From: Streptomyces sp. Edi2
GTDB taxonomy: Bacteria; Actinomycetota; Actinomycetes; Streptomycetales; Streptomycetaceae
Length of the DNA stretch: 64,000 nucleotides
Reading direction: 5' to 3'
Assembly (NCBI RefSeq): GCF_040253635.1
Contig: NZ_JBEJGX010000002.1
Location: 186,001-250,000 of the forward strand
Both the position numbers and the translations under genes were made by a program. Of this stretch, positions 8,777 through 17,723 are shown piece by piece (the first letter of the stretch is position 1; each line of letters starts with the position of its first letter). The notes under the pieces are model-generated. The model was not told the DNA's origin. It was given only the letters and a program-made list of their open reading frames with translations, and did not search any database.

Positions 8777-9636
8777 GCACCGACGAGCCCACCGGCGTGG
8801 ACCTGGCGCGCGTCGCCCTGGCCGCCGCGAAGCAGGCCGCCAAGGAGCGCGGCGCCACCACGTCGGCGAAGCGGGCCCCCAAGCGGCGCCCGGTCGCCCG
8901 CCGCAACGGCCGCGACCCCCTGGGCCTCGGCGGCGCCCTGGCTCAGCTCGTCACCGAGCGCGGCTGGGAGACCCCCGCGGCCGGCGGGTCCGTGATGGAC
9001 CAGTGGCCCACGATCGTCACTCCGGAGATCGCCGACAACCTGCGGCCGGCGGCCTTCGACCAGAGCACCGGCCGGCTCGACCTCGTCCCCGCCACCAGTG
9101 CCTGGGCCACCCAGGCCCGCCTGATCAGCGCGCAGCTCATCCGCCAGGCCAACACCGCGGTCGGCACCGAAGCCGTACGGCAGATCCGCGTCCTCCCGGT
9201 CGGCGCCCGCACCCCCATGGCGGCCCCCGCCCCGGCCCCCGAACCGGCCGCCCCCACGCCGCGCGGAGAGATCCGCACCCGCGAGAACGCCTCGCCCGGA
9301 TTCCACCGCGCGCGTGCCGCGCTCGCGCCCGCCCCCGCCGGAACGCCCCGGAGCCCGGTCCGCACCCGAGAAGACGGAAGCGACGGCTACCAGCGGGCCC
9401 GTGCCCTGCTGAAGAGCCCGCCCGCAGTGCCCGCCGCCGACCAGGCGCCGCTCCGGACTCGGCAGGACGGGTGCGACGGCTATCGGCAGGCGCTCGCCCA
9501 AGTCGGGGCCCCCGCACCGGCCCTGCGTCCCAACGAGGCGCCGGTCACCACCCGGGAGAACGCCTCCTCCGGATACCAGCTCACCCGCCGCGCGCTCCTG
9601 GACGGCAGGAGCCGCCCCCGCGCCGGACCCACCTGA
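8773..9636 (+). CDS. DciA-like (DUF721) helicase-loader protein with C-terminal repeats
   Basis: Residues 8-145 closely resemble the DUF721/DciA protein encoded between recF and gyrB in Streptomyces: VDLARVALAAAKQAA, DPLGLGGALAQLVTERGWETPAA, then SVMDQWPTIV and TSAWATQARLI. DciA promotes loading of the replicative helicase DnaB. The 287-residue protein is longer than the chromosomal form. Its tail carries four copies of an 18-residue unit (167-184, 196-213, 227-244, 258-275), consensus (I/V)RTRE(N/D)xSxGYxxAR. ATGA overlap ties it to the upstream winged-helix gene. The DciA call is strong; the role of the repeats is unknown. Confidence 0.8.
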   Translation: MSTDEPTGVDLARVALAAAKQAAKERGATTSAKRAPKRRPVARRNGRDPLGLGGALAQLVTERGWETPAAGGSVMDQWPTIVTPEIADNLRPAAFDQSTGRLDLVPATSAWATQARLISAQLIRQANTAVGTEAVRQIRVLPVGARTPMAAPAPAPEPAAPTPRGEIRTRENASPGFHRARAALAPAPAGTPRSPVRTREDGSDGYQRARALLKSPPAVPAADQAPLRTRQDGCDGYRQALAQVGAPAPALRPNEAPVTTRENASSGYQLTRRALLDGRSRPRAGPT

Positions 9637-9688
9637 CCACTCCGCCCTTCTATCGGCCCGACGCGTACGAACGAGAGCAGCCCCGCCC

Positions 9689-9871
9689 ATGACGTCCACC
9701 CACGCCGAGCACCCGGAACACCCCCGGCCCGCACCCCCGGCCGGCTGGAGCCGGCCCGCCCGCAAGACCGCTTCGACCATCACCGACCCCGAACTCGACG
9801 CGCTCTACGCCCAGCGCGATGTACTGCTGCGCCTGTTGGCCGCCTCCCTCGCCGCCGGAGCAGACGCATGA
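9689..9871 (+). CDS. Small 60-residue protein upstream of whiB-like gene
   Basis: This short protein has a Pro/His-rich start and a helical end (ELDALYAQRDVLLRLLAASL). Its stop overlaps the WhiB start (ATGA at 9868), which supports real translation. I do not recognise a family. Confidence 0.55.
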   Translation: MTSTHAEHPEHPRPAPPAGWSRPARKTASTITDPELDALYAQRDVLLRLLAASLAAGADA

Positions 9872-10278
9872 GCAGCCCGGTCCTCGCCCGCCCGGAGGCG
9901 GCCACACCCTGCGCCGACGCCGACCCGGAGATCTTCCACGACGACGCCCAGGCCGCTGCGGCCCGAAAGCTGTGCGCCGGCTGCCCGCTCGCCGCCCACT
10001 GCCGCACGCAGGCCCGCGACAACCGGGAGTGGGGCACCTGGGGCGGCGAGACCAGCGCCGAGCGCGCCGCTGCCGGCCACCCGCCCGCCGGCTGGCGCGG
10101 CCGCGGACACAAGATCGCGCTCAAGCCCTGCGGCACCCCCGCCGCCTACCGCCGTCACCTGCGGGCCGGCCAGAAGCCCTGCCGGCCCTGCAAGTCCGCC
10201 GAATACCTCCGCCGCGCCGAGCGCCGAGCCCGCCCGAGCCACCCGCGACCTTCGACCAGGACGAGGAGCCAGACATGA
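9868..10278 (+). CDS. WhiB-family iron-sulfur regulator
   Basis: The 136-residue protein has the four cluster cysteines in WhiB spacing: Cys15, then Cys36, Cys39 and Cys45 in KLCAGCPLAAHC. The GTWGG turn is at 56-60. WhiB proteins bind a [4Fe-4S] cluster and modify transcription through the principal sigma factor. The basic C-terminal half adds three more cysteines (Cys88, Cys105, Cys108; CGTPAAYRRH ... KPCRPC), which looks like a small extra metal site not found in short chromosomal WhiB proteins. Coupled by overlaps to the genes on both sides. Confidence 0.88.
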   Translation: MSSPVLARPEAATPCADADPEIFHDDAQAAAARKLCAGCPLAAHCRTQARDNREWGTWGGETSAERAAAGHPPAGWRGRGHKIALKPCGTPAAYRRHLRAGQKPCRPCKSAEYLRRAERRARPSHPRPSTRTRSQT

Positions 10279-10469
10279 CCGGACCGAGCAGCGCCCCGCG
10301 GGGCGAACGCCCCGGCGCCCCCGGCATCCGATGGGAGACCGTCCTGACCTCCACGGAAGTCGTCGTGCCCGATGACACCTGGGACGAGCCGCCCCCGAAG
10401 CCGAGCCGGGCGACCCGCCGCGCCATAGCGCGCAAACAGCGCGGAAAGCCCAACTCCGGCCAGAGGTAG
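10275..10469 (+). CDS. Small basic 64-residue protein
   Basis: It starts with ATGA overlapping the WhiB stop. The product has a WETVLTSTEVVVPDDTWDEPPPK stretch (residues 20-42) and a basic tail (ATRRAIARKQRGK). No family was recognised. Coupling makes translation likely. It is the last gene of the tightly linked run that begins at 7385. Confidence 0.55.
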   Translation: MTGPSSAPRGERPGAPGIRWETVLTSTEVVVPDDTWDEPPPKPSRATRRAIARKQRGKPNSGQR

Positions 10470-10494
10470 GTAACCCGCCAGTAGCGGCCGACGG

Positions 10495-10507
10495 GCTCTG
10501 TCCACAG
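10495..10507. repeat. Shorter copy of the CTCTGTCCACAG repeat
   Basis: GCTCTGTCCACAG lies in the 115-base gap before the GNAT gene at 10585, downstream of the replication block. It shares 12 core bases with the copies at 36928 and 43242. Confidence 0.4.
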
Positions 10508-10584
10508 GCCCCGCACCGCACCCTTTCCCTGCTTCGGCCCGCCTCCGTCCCGGCGCGCCCCCGACGAGACGAAGGAGCAGCGGA

Positions 10585-11127
10585 TTGTCCACGCCGAGCA
10601 CCATCACGCCGGCCCCCAGCGAACCCACCACGAAGCCCGAGCCACCGTTCACCACCCGCCGCGCCCACCTGGGCGACCTCGACCTGGTGAACGCCCTCCA
10701 TCACGCCTGCTCCCTCGACAGCCGGTTCGCCCGATACGCCACGCCACGCCGCGAGTTGAAGGCATCGGAGTTCGCGCGGCTCGTCCACCCCGCCGCGGGC
10801 GACAGCTGGCTCACCACCCTGCACGAAAGCCCCGAGGCCCCCGAGACAGCGGCCGCCGTCACACACCTGCTCAGGACCCGCACCGCCGGCGTCTACGAAC
10901 TCGCCGTCCTGGTCGGCGATCCCTGGCAAGGCCAGGGCCTGGGGACCTGGCTCACCGACCAGGCGCTCGCCGCGGCCGCCGCCAACCCCGACTGCCGCAC
11001 CGTCACCGCGATGTTCGGCGCCTCCAACCGTCGCGCCCTGCGCATCCTGCACCGCCGCAACGTCACCATCCCCACCGCCAGTGCCGGCGTCATCGACATC
11101 ACCCTTCCGCTGCCCGAACGGAGTTGA
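10585..11127 (+). CDS. GNAT-family N-acetyltransferase
   Basis: This 180-residue protein contains the acetyl-CoA site ELAVLVGDPWQGQGLGTWL (about residues 101-119; the Q/RxxGxG/A motif is QGQGLG). The TTG start at 10585 is chosen because AAGGAG lies just upstream. GNAT enzymes transfer acetyl groups to amines; the substrate is unknown. An alpha/beta hydrolase gene follows immediately, so the pair may form an operon. Confidence 0.8.
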   Translation: MSTPSTITPAPSEPTTKPEPPFTTRRAHLGDLDLVNALHHACSLDSRFARYATPRRELKASEFARLVHPAAGDSWLTTLHESPEAPETAAAVTHLLRTRTAGVYELAVLVGDPWQGQGLGTWLTDQALAAAAANPDCRTVTAMFGASNRRALRILHRRNVTIPTASAGVIDITLPLPERS

Positions 11128-11129
11128 CC

Positions 11130-12056
11130 GTGGCAAAGCTGCCCACCCCCACCGCCGAGCTCCAGCGACCGGACGGAGCCCGCCTCGCCCTCTACGTCGA
11201 CGGGCCCAGTGATCCCGACCTCGTGCTCGTCCTGGTCCACGGATGGCAGGCGGCGGCCTCCGTCTTCAACGAGCACGTGCGCCACCTTCCGCGCCCACGC
11301 ACCCGCATCGTCCGCTACGACCAGCGCGGGCACGGCAACTCCACCGGCGGCCGAGCCCTGCCGTCCATCCCGCTCCTCGCCGACGACCTCAAGGCCGTCA
11401 TCGCCGCCACCGCCCCCGGCACGCTGCCCGTCCTGCTGGCCGGGCACTCCATGGGCGGCATGGCCGTCCTCGCGCTCGCCGCCCAGCACCCGCACCTCGT
11501 CGGCGACAAAGTCACCGCCGCCCTGCTCGCCGCGACCACCTCCGGCGGCCTCGACCTTGCCACCGCCCCCAACCCTCCGCTGAAACGCGTGATCGGGATG
11601 ACCCGCCATGCCATGGCCGCCCTCTGCATCCACGCCCCGGTGCCGGCCCACCGCATCCGCGAACTCGTGCGGCCCCGCCCCTACCCCCAACCCCCGATCG
11701 ACCACGCCGCTCGCTGGTTCAAGGCCCTCATGAGACACGACGTCGCCGAGCAGCTCGAAGCCCTCGCCCGGATTCCGGTGCACATCCTCGTCGGCGAGAA
11801 CGACCAGACCATCCCGCCCATCCACGCCCTGCGGCTCGCGGCGCAGATCCCCACCTCCCACCTCCACGTGGTCCCCGGCGGCAGCCACCGGCTACCCACC
11901 CAGCACCCCGAGGCCTTCCTCACGGTCCTGGAACGGGCCTGCGCCGACGCCCTCCCACCCGCCCGCCGATGGCACCGCCGCCTCGCCCGCCGCGACCGCG
12001 CGGCGATGCTCCTCGCGCCGGGAAGAGGCGGTACGGCAGACTCACGAGCCAGCTGA
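11130..12056 (+). CDS. Alpha/beta hydrolase
   Basis: A typical alpha/beta-hydrolase fold protein of 308 residues. It has an HGW oxyanion loop (VLVHGWQAA), a nucleophile elbow GHSMGG near residue 109, a catalytic Asp candidate in VGENDQT and a catalytic His in PGGSHRLP. GTG at 11130 is preferred over the TTG at 11124 because GGAG at 11119-11122 is correctly spaced only for the GTG. Substrate unknown. A basic, Arg-rich tail follows the hydrolase domain. Confidence 0.85.
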   Translation: MAKLPTPTAELQRPDGARLALYVDGPSDPDLVLVLVHGWQAAASVFNEHVRHLPRPRTRIVRYDQRGHGNSTGGRALPSIPLLADDLKAVIAATAPGTLPVLLAGHSMGGMAVLALAAQHPHLVGDKVTAALLAATTSGGLDLATAPNPPLKRVIGMTRHAMAALCIHAPVPAHRIRELVRPRPYPQPPIDHAARWFKALMRHDVAEQLEALARIPVHILVGENDQTIPPIHALRLAAQIPTSHLHVVPGGSHRLPTQHPEAFLTVLERACADALPPARRWHRRLARRDRAAMLLAPGRGGTADSRAS

Positions 12057-12064
12057 ACACCACC

Positions 12065-12745
12065 ATGAGCGTGGCCGCCCGGTCGGCGGCCACGCAATCA
12101 ACGAACGACAGGACCAGCACGTTGAACCACCCCGCGGACGCGGCCGGACGCCCGGAGCGCAGCCAGCTACCTGCGTTCCTGCGCCGGCTCGACCCGCCCC
12201 GCACCTGGGACGGACGGCCCGACTACCGGCCGCCCGCCGCGATCCTTGCGGCCAGCGCCGCGCTCGTCCTCGTCTTCGCCGGCTTCTACCTGGCCCTGTA
12301 CTCCAAGCTGTGGCACCGCCACCAGCACCTCGCCCTGACCGTGGTCTTCGCCGGTGCCACCCTGCTCTCGCTCGCGCTCTACGCGATCGCCCACAAGCTG
12401 CTCGCCCGGTTCGGCCTGTACCTGTGGCAGAGCATCCTCGCCAGCATCGTCCTGCTGGCCGTCATGGGCTCGGCGCCCGACTGGGCACGATCGCTGTTCC
12501 CTCGGGCGTACGACCGCTACGAGCGCGAGCTCGGCGGCCCAGGACACTGCCTACACACCACGCCGTACAACCTCGACCGCACGCAGACCACCTTCGCCGA
12601 CGATCACCCCGGCCGGATGGTCATCGACCCCATCGCCGAGGGCCTGCCCGTGCTGCGCCTGGACCACGCCGTCGACGGCGGCCTCCAGCACCTTGCCCCC
12701 GCCGACACGACCGCCCGCAAGATCCTGGACCAGTACGGCTGCTGA
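12065..12745 (+). CDS. Membrane protein with two or three helices
   Basis: The 226-residue protein starts at ATG 12065 (TTG at 12122 is an alternative; neither has a strong ribosome binding site). Hydrophobic helices are visible at about residues 60-80 (AILAASAALVLVFAGFYLAL) and 88-105, and perhaps 115-135. A soluble, probably external, tail contains CLHTTPYNLDRTQTTF. It follows the hydrolase gene by eight bases. No family recognised. Confidence 0.65.
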   Translation: MSVAARSAATQSTNDRTSTLNHPADAAGRPERSQLPAFLRRLDPPRTWDGRPDYRPPAAILAASAALVLVFAGFYLALYSKLWHRHQHLALTVVFAGATLLSLALYAIAHKLLARFGLYLWQSILASIVLLAVMGSAPDWARSLFPRAYDRYERELGGPGHCLHTTPYNLDRTQTTFADDHPGRMVIDPIAEGLPVLRLDHAVDGGLQHLAPADTTARKILDQYGC

Positions 12746-12767
12746 CGTTCGCCGCGCGAGAGCCGGA

Positions 12768-14564
12768 TCACCAGTAGCGGAACTGGTGAGGAGAGGGAGG
12801 CGTGTACTCCTCCCACAGCGGGCCATCGTGCGAGCGCCGGTCGCGGTCACCGGTCAGGCCCACGATCCGGTGCACGGGAACGCTCAACTGGTGCTCGGTG
12901 TCGCGCCCGGTGAAGGTGAGCACGCGCCGACGCGAGTCCCAGCCGCCGACGGCCCCGTACAAGACGTGCACCGCAGTGTCGCCGCGGGCGCCGGTCTCGA
13001 CGATGAGCCGCATGACGCCGCGCGGCGGATACGGCTCGGTCAGCTCCCGCAGCTGTTGGCTGGCCGGACCGGCGGCGGTGTCGTCCGGAACCCAGATCCA
13101 CTGCCCCAGCTCGAACGACTCCTTCCACCGCCACCGGGAGTCCTCCTCCCGCTGCGGCGCCCAGTGCACCGGCGGCTCGGAGCTGCGCCGCCCGCGCAGC
13201 AGCGCACGGGCCTCACGCACCCGCTCGGACGGCCGAGGGCGCCGGCCGTCCTCCGCGACGTCCTCGGTCAGCAAGGGAAAGGCGGTCCGCAGCAGCGCAC
13301 GGGCCGCGCCCAGCACCGCAGGAGTCGGCCCGTCCGGCGTGAGGCCGCCCTCGGCGAGCGGCTCACCGGTGATCAGACGCCCCCGCTGACCCGTGGCGTG
13401 CTCGAGCGCACGCTCGGCGGCGAACGCGGGCACCGCCACGACCACCGCGTCCGCGGGCAGGTTCTCGCCGTAGGGGTTGTAGCGCTGCCCCGCCCCCCAC
13501 GGCACGCGCGGCCCGATCTGCTCGTACTGGGCCAGAAAGGCAAGGTCACGATCGTGCGACCCGGTCAGCGGCCAACCGCACACCAGCAGCAACTGCTGCT
13601 TGTCCGATCCCTGCGACGCCCCGGCGAGCTCGGCCTCCAGACGGGCGCACCAGCGCTGCACAAAGGAGTGCCACTGGTGGTGGAACTCGGCCTCGGCCCA
13701 GGCGGCCGGCGAGGGGTGCCCCGCCGCGCAGGTCAGCGCCGGCAGCGGCAGCGCGGTCACATCCCGCACCCGGGCCTTGCCCCACTCCCGGGCCACCACG
13801 GCCGAGGCGTAGTCGAGCGCGCCGCCCGCATCCTGGCCCTGCTCGCGCGCCATCGTCCAGGCCGCGCGAACCATCGTCCACAGTTCCAGCGACGGCCGCC
13901 CGTACCCATATCCGTAACCGGTTCCGAGCACTGCGCCCAGGGCCCGGGACTCCTCGTGCACCGTCCGGTCGGCCGCGACCGCGTCGCAGGCCGCGGTCAC
14001 CGAGGTGGTGGCCGCCGCCGGCGGAGCGGCCGCACGGTACGCGGCCAACGCCTCGTCCGACCGCTCGACCACGGCCGTCCACGCCCGCAGCGCCCGCCAC
14101 CCCTGGGCGCCGAGCTCGGCATGATCGAGCACCGGCTTGAGGAGGGCACGGACCGCGGCATCGTCGTGCCGGGCCGCCCGCTCCAGCGCCTTGGCGTAAG
14201 ACGGCCAGGTGTGCGGTCCGCTCGCGCCGGCCAGCGAGCTGGCACGGGCATCGGCCCGCAGGATCTCCTCCAGCGCCCGCCACAACTCCTCGGTCCCGTC
14301 CGGCAGTTCCACGGCGTTGACGCAGCCGGAGCACAGCTCGGCCAGCGCCTCCAGGACCACGACCTGCTCGGGAGCTCGTCCCGACAGCCTGGCCGCATGC
14401 TGGCAGTGCCCCCACGTCTTACCCTCCGGCACCGGCACATGCCACTTCCCCGTCCCGGTACGCACGAGCTGCGTCTTCGCCTCGACGACCGCCGGCAGGT
14501 CAATGTCCAGGCGCCGCAACTCAACTCGGTCCAGTGACGACAGACGGCTCCGGCCGTGCCTCAT
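12768..14564 (-). CDS. Large protein of unknown function, 598 residues
   Basis: The protein begins with a possible zinc-binding segment: HC at about 53-54, then LCSGC at about 78-82. A helical Ala-rich central part follows, with aromatic-rich runs (GYGYGYGRPSLELW; FHHQWHSFVQRWC). The C-terminal part is beta-rich (RRRVLTFTGRDTEHQLSVPVHRIVGL). It is convergent with the membrane protein to its left. No family or enzyme motif was recognised. Codon use is typical of the host, so the gene looks real. Confidence 0.7.
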   Translation of the reverse strand: MRHGRSRLSSLDRVELRRLDIDLPAVVEAKTQLVRTGTGKWHVPVPEGKTWGHCQHAARLSGRAPEQVVVLEALAELCSGCVNAVELPDGTEELWRALEEILRADARASSLAGASGPHTWPSYAKALERAARHDDAAVRALLKPVLDHAELGAQGWRALRAWTAVVERSDEALAAYRAAAPPAAATTSVTAACDAVAADRTVHEESRALGAVLGTGYGYGYGRPSLELWTMVRAAWTMAREQGQDAGGALDYASAVVAREWGKARVRDVTALPLPALTCAAGHPSPAAWAEAEFHHQWHSFVQRWCARLEAELAGASQGSDKQQLLLVCGWPLTGSHDRDLAFLAQYEQIGPRVPWGAGQRYNPYGENLPADAVVVAVPAFAAERALEHATGQRGRLITGEPLAEGGLTPDGPTPAVLGAARALLRTAFPLLTEDVAEDGRRPRPSERVREARALLRGRRSSEPPVHWAPQREEDSRWRWKESFELGQWIWVPDDTAAGPASQQLRELTEPYPPRGVMRLIVETGARGDTAVHVLYGAVGGWDSRRRVLTFTGRDTEHQLSVPVHRIVGLTGDRDRRSHDGPLWEEYTPPSPHQFRYW

Positions 14565-14773
14565 ACTTCAACCCGCCTTGCTCTGTGCCGTCCGTTGCGC
14601 CACCACGCTATCGGCGTCCGGGGCCACTGAGAGCGAGGTATCGGCGGACCGGCCAGCCGCGCAGGGCGCTACCTTGCCACCTCGCCGTACGCCGCAGCGC
14701 CGGCTGCGGCCGCCCTCGCAGCGAATTCGGTCAACTTCCCACGTCATGAGGCGGACCCGGAGACGATGGCCTT

Positions 14774-15172
14774 ATGAACGAGGTGACCGCCCGCTGCTCG
14801 CACGCCCATTCCCGAGCAGTCGAGGAACTGGCGGAGGCCACGGCGAAGTGGGGCTGTGCCGTGCCCGACGACCCAGGAATCACCGAGCTCGCCGACCAAC
14901 TCGCATATGTGGCCGGTCACCTTCCGGAAGACCTCGTCAGCCGGGCCGAGGCCGCCACCGATCTGGAGACGGCCGTGGAGCACCTGCGGGCCGCGGCGCG
15001 CCTGGGCGGTCTGCTGCCCGTCGTCACCCTGCACCACCTCCGCCTCGCTCTTCAGCGTGAACGCAGCGCACGGCACGACCAGGCCCGGTCCGCGACCGCC
15101 GATGAGCGGAAAGCCGGCCGCGTACCTGGAGGACCAGGGAGCTCGACACCACCGCCGAGCGGCCGGAGCTGA
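14774..15172 (+). CDS. Small helical protein, unknown
   Basis: The 132-residue protein is mostly alpha-helical in appearance (AVEELAEATAKWGCAV; ITELADQLAYVAGHL), with a basic, low-complexity tail. No family recognised. It lies just upstream of the GNAT gene on the same strand. Confidence 0.5.
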   Translation: MNEVTARCSHAHSRAVEELAEATAKWGCAVPDDPGITELADQLAYVAGHLPEDLVSRAEAATDLETAVEHLRAAARLGGLLPVVTLHHLRLALQRERSARHDQARSATADERKAGRVPGGPGSSTPPPSGRS

Positions 15173-15223
15173 GGCCGCTTCCGGCCGCGCACGGGCGGCG
15201 TCCCCGTCTGCGAAGCTGAGCGA

Positions 15224-16024
15224 ATGAAGCCCGTCGGCATCGCCCTGGACAGCGTCTGGCCCGCTGAGCTGCGCACTGAACGGCTGCTCCTTCGACCGGT
15301 CACTCCGGAGGACGCCGACGTCGTACGCGAGCTGCTGACCGACGAGAGGGTGCGCACCTACCTGGGCGGCCCCGCCTCGCCCGAGCGCGTCGCCGCCCGA
15401 CAGGCCGCATACCCGCAGACGCCCGGCGCCTGGGCCATCGTCCGAGTCGCCGACGGCCAGGCGGTCGGACTGGCAGGCATCGGCGCCGACCCGCGGTGCG
15501 AAGACCGGGCCGAGGTCTCCTACCAACTGCTCCCCTCCGCCTGGGGCGGCGGGCTGGGACGCGAGGCGGTCGGCGCCATCGTCGGCTGGTGGACAGCAGC
15601 GGTGCCCGACGGCGGCCCGGTCGTCGCCGTCACGCAGGCGTCCAATGCCCGCTCGCGCCGCCTGCTGGAGTCGCTCGGCATGGTCCTCGTCGACGAGCTC
15701 GACGAGTACGGAGCCCGGCAGTGCGTCTACACCCCCGGCGGCGACCAGGAAGACTCCGACCTGCGCTGGCTACGCCTGACCGCCTCGCACCTGGACGAGG
15801 TCGAGCGCCGGCGCGGCGCGCAGGCCCGCGCCACCGCCGCAGGGCAGCACCTCCCGGAGGACCTTTCGGTCCTCACCGCCGAGGAAGTGGCTCGGCTCTG
15901 TCCCGCCCGCCATGGGACCTACGGCCGGATCTGCGCCCACGCGGCCGGCCACGCGCCGACCCTCCACCTGGGCCGGGCGCCCGACGGTGCCTGGATCGCC
16001 TGGCTGGAAAACTCGGCAGCGTGA
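15224..16024 (+). CDS. GNAT acetyltransferase with an extra C-terminal domain
   Basis: Residues 14-165 form a RimJ/RimL-like GNAT domain (LRTERLLLRPVTPEDADVV; acetyl-CoA loop LLPSAWGGGLGREAVG; ASNARSRRLLESLGMVLVDE). About 90 further residues carry a Cys/His-bearing stretch (LCPARHGTYGRICAHAAGHAP), which may bind metal. The acetyltransferase part is firm; the appended domain is unrecognised. It ends convergent with the DNA ligase gene, with a GC palindrome (16026-16037) in the gap. Confidence 0.78.
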   Translation: MKPVGIALDSVWPAELRTERLLLRPVTPEDADVVRELLTDERVRTYLGGPASPERVAARQAAYPQTPGAWAIVRVADGQAVGLAGIGADPRCEDRAEVSYQLLPSAWGGGLGREAVGAIVGWWTAAVPDGGPVVAVTQASNARSRRLLESLGMVLVDELDEYGARQCVYTPGGDQEDSDLRWLRLTASHLDEVERRRGAQARATAAGQHLPEDLSVLTAEEVARLCPARHGTYGRICAHAAGHAPTLHLGRAPDGAWIAWLENSAA

Positions 16025-16081
16025 TCCCCCGCGGGGGCCGGATCCCAGCGGGGGCGCACCACGAGGTGCGAGGGCGAGACG

Positions 16082-16945
16082 TCACCGCAGCCGGGTCACC
16101 GTCACCACCCCATGCCGCGTGGTCCCGGCCAGGACCTCGGCGACGAGCCCCGTCTCCACTGCCTCGAACGCCACCCCGGACTCGGTGCGCGCGGGGCGCC
16201 CGGGACCCACGTCGGCCATCCGCGCCACGACCTCGTGCCCGACCGGCGCGCTCACGGTCTGGGACAGGACAGTCCGCCCGTTCGGCAGCCGCACCGCCAA
16301 GGCCCGGGGCCGCGACCGCGGACCGGTGAAACCGACGACAGCGACGTCGAGGGTGTCGGCATGGCGTACCTTCCGCCAGATCCTCGCTGCCCGGTACGTC
16401 GAGGTGGCGTGCTTGGCGACCAGGCCCTCCACGCCCTGGGCGCGAAGCGCCTCGTACCAGACCAGAGCGGTGTCGCGATCGTCAGTGGCCGGCACGGCCT
16501 GCAGCGGGGGGCCCACGCCCTCCAGAACATCGAGCAGGAGCGCCCGCCGCTCGACGTACGGGCGGGACCGGATATCCCCGAGCTCGGCGTGCGCCAGGAT
16601 GTCCCACGCGGCGAACGACGCCGGCCACCGCGCCGCCAGCTGGGCGGCGCGGGCGGGGGACGAGGCAGCGCGAGCCTGCGCCGCGCTGAAGTCGACCTGC
16701 CCCGCTATGTAGACGACCGCCTCGCCGTCCAGGACCGTGCCGGCCGGCAGCCGGCGAGCGGCGCGCGCCAGATCTGTCCAGGCGCCGGTCACGTCCCGCC
16801 CGGAACGGGACTGCAGCCGCACCCGGCCCGCCTCGCACCACAAGATCGTTCTGTGACCATCCAGTTTCGGCTCAAACCACCAACCCCGGCCAGCCGGCAG
16901 CTCCGGCACGGCCTGGGCGAGGGCCACCGCCACAGGGAACTCCAC
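16082..16945 (-). CDS. ATP-dependent DNA ligase
   Basis: This is a minimal LigC/LigD-ligase-type protein of about 287 residues. Motif I is FEPKLDGHR with the adenylated Lys27, motif III is TVLDGEAVVY, motif IV is VEGLVAKH and motif V is WRKVRH. A C-terminal OB-like part ends in VVTVTRLR. The GTG at 16945 is chosen because homologues begin just ahead of the VPELP...EPK segment; longer starts would overlap the exonuclease gene upstream. It likely seals nicks during repair. The neighbouring DEDDh exonuclease on the same strand suggests a joint repair function. Confidence 0.82.
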   Translation of the reverse strand: MEFPVAVALAQAVPELPAGRGWWFEPKLDGHRTILWCEAGRVRLQSRSGRDVTGAWTDLARAARRLPAGTVLDGEAVVYIAGQVDFSAAQARAASSPARAAQLAARWPASFAAWDILAHAELGDIRSRPYVERRALLLDVLEGVGPPLQAVPATDDRDTALVWYEALRAQGVEGLVAKHATSTYRAARIWRKVRHADTLDVAVVGFTGPRSRPRALAVRLPNGRTVLSQTVSAPVGHEVVARMADVGPGRPARTESGVAFEAVETGLVAEVLAGTTRHGVVTVTRLR

Positions 16946-17051
16946 GCCACCAGGCTGCGTCGCCGGTCGCCGCACCGCGCGCCGACAAGAGCCCACTGCC
17001 GCCACCCGCCCTGGCGCAGCGGGTACAGAGACGGCGGCGAGGAAGCTGCGG

Positions 17052-17723
17052 TTACGCGTTCCGGACGTCGAAGAGGCCGTCCTGCGCTGAGGCGTCGATG
17101 CAGGTCTCCGGCTTGGGCCGGAGCCCGGCAGAGGCATCGAGGTCGAGCAGTGTGGACCAGTGACCGGCGAGAGCGCCGTCGCAGAGCAGCCGTCGGAACA
17201 CGTCGGCGGTGACCTCTACATCGGGCATCGCCCGGTGACGGCCGGCTGGTTGCGAGATGCCGTAGTAGCGCAGCAGCGCGTCCAGCCCGTACGACGACAT
17301 GCCGCGGAGGACCTGCTTGGCCATCTTGAGGGTGTCCAGGAACGGGGTGGAACTCAGCACGGGGCAGTGCTGGCGCTGGCGGGCGATCAGTCCGGCCTCG
17401 GTCGAAGCATGCTGGGCCACGAGCCGGTATGGCGGTGCGGTCAGTTTCTGGTCGAGCCCGGCGAGCACCACGGCCGGTACGGGGGCCCGCCGCAGGGCGG
17501 CTTCGCTCATCCCGTGTGCCAGGTCCCGGGAAGTGATCGGCACATCCGAAGGCGGCTGGATCAAGGACTCGAAGCGGCCGTCCTCGACAAGATGTCCGTC
17601 TCGGACGACCAGAGCGAGGGCTGCGACCTCGGTTGGTTCCGCGGGCCGGCCCGTCGGGGTGAGCGCTTCGAAGTCGATCACCACGAAGGTCGTGCCGCAC
17701 AGGTTGTCCATCAGCGCTGTCAT
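17052..17723 (-). CDS. DEDDh-type 3'-5' exonuclease
   Basis: The 223-residue DnaQ-like exonuclease has motif ExoI FVVIDFEA (Asp17, Glu19) and ExoIII HRAMPDVEVT (His163, Asp168). The ExoII region reads QHASTEAG, with Glu109 where Asp is usual. Such stand-alone proteins proofread or trim DNA or RNA ends. The ATG at 17723 is chosen because the catalytic domain begins 12 residues later; longer extensions are low-complexity. It lies about 100 bases upstream of the DNA ligase on the same strand. Confidence 0.8.
   Translation of the reverse strand: MTALMDNLCGTTFVVIDFEALTPTGRPAEPTEVAALALVVRDGHLVEDGRFESLIQPPSDVPITSRDLAHGMSEAALRRAPVPAVVLAGLDQKLTAPPYRLVAQHASTEAGLIARQRQHCPVLSSTPFLDTLKMAKQVLRGMSSYGLDALLRYYGISQPAGRHRAMPDVEVTADVFRRLLCDGALAGHWSTLLDLDASAGLRPKPETCIDASAQDGLFDVRNA

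Noticed and set aside
12354..14537. 727-codon frame on the plus strand
   Set aside because: Runs across the end of one gene and antisense to the 598-residue gene; Arg/Pro-rich without domains.
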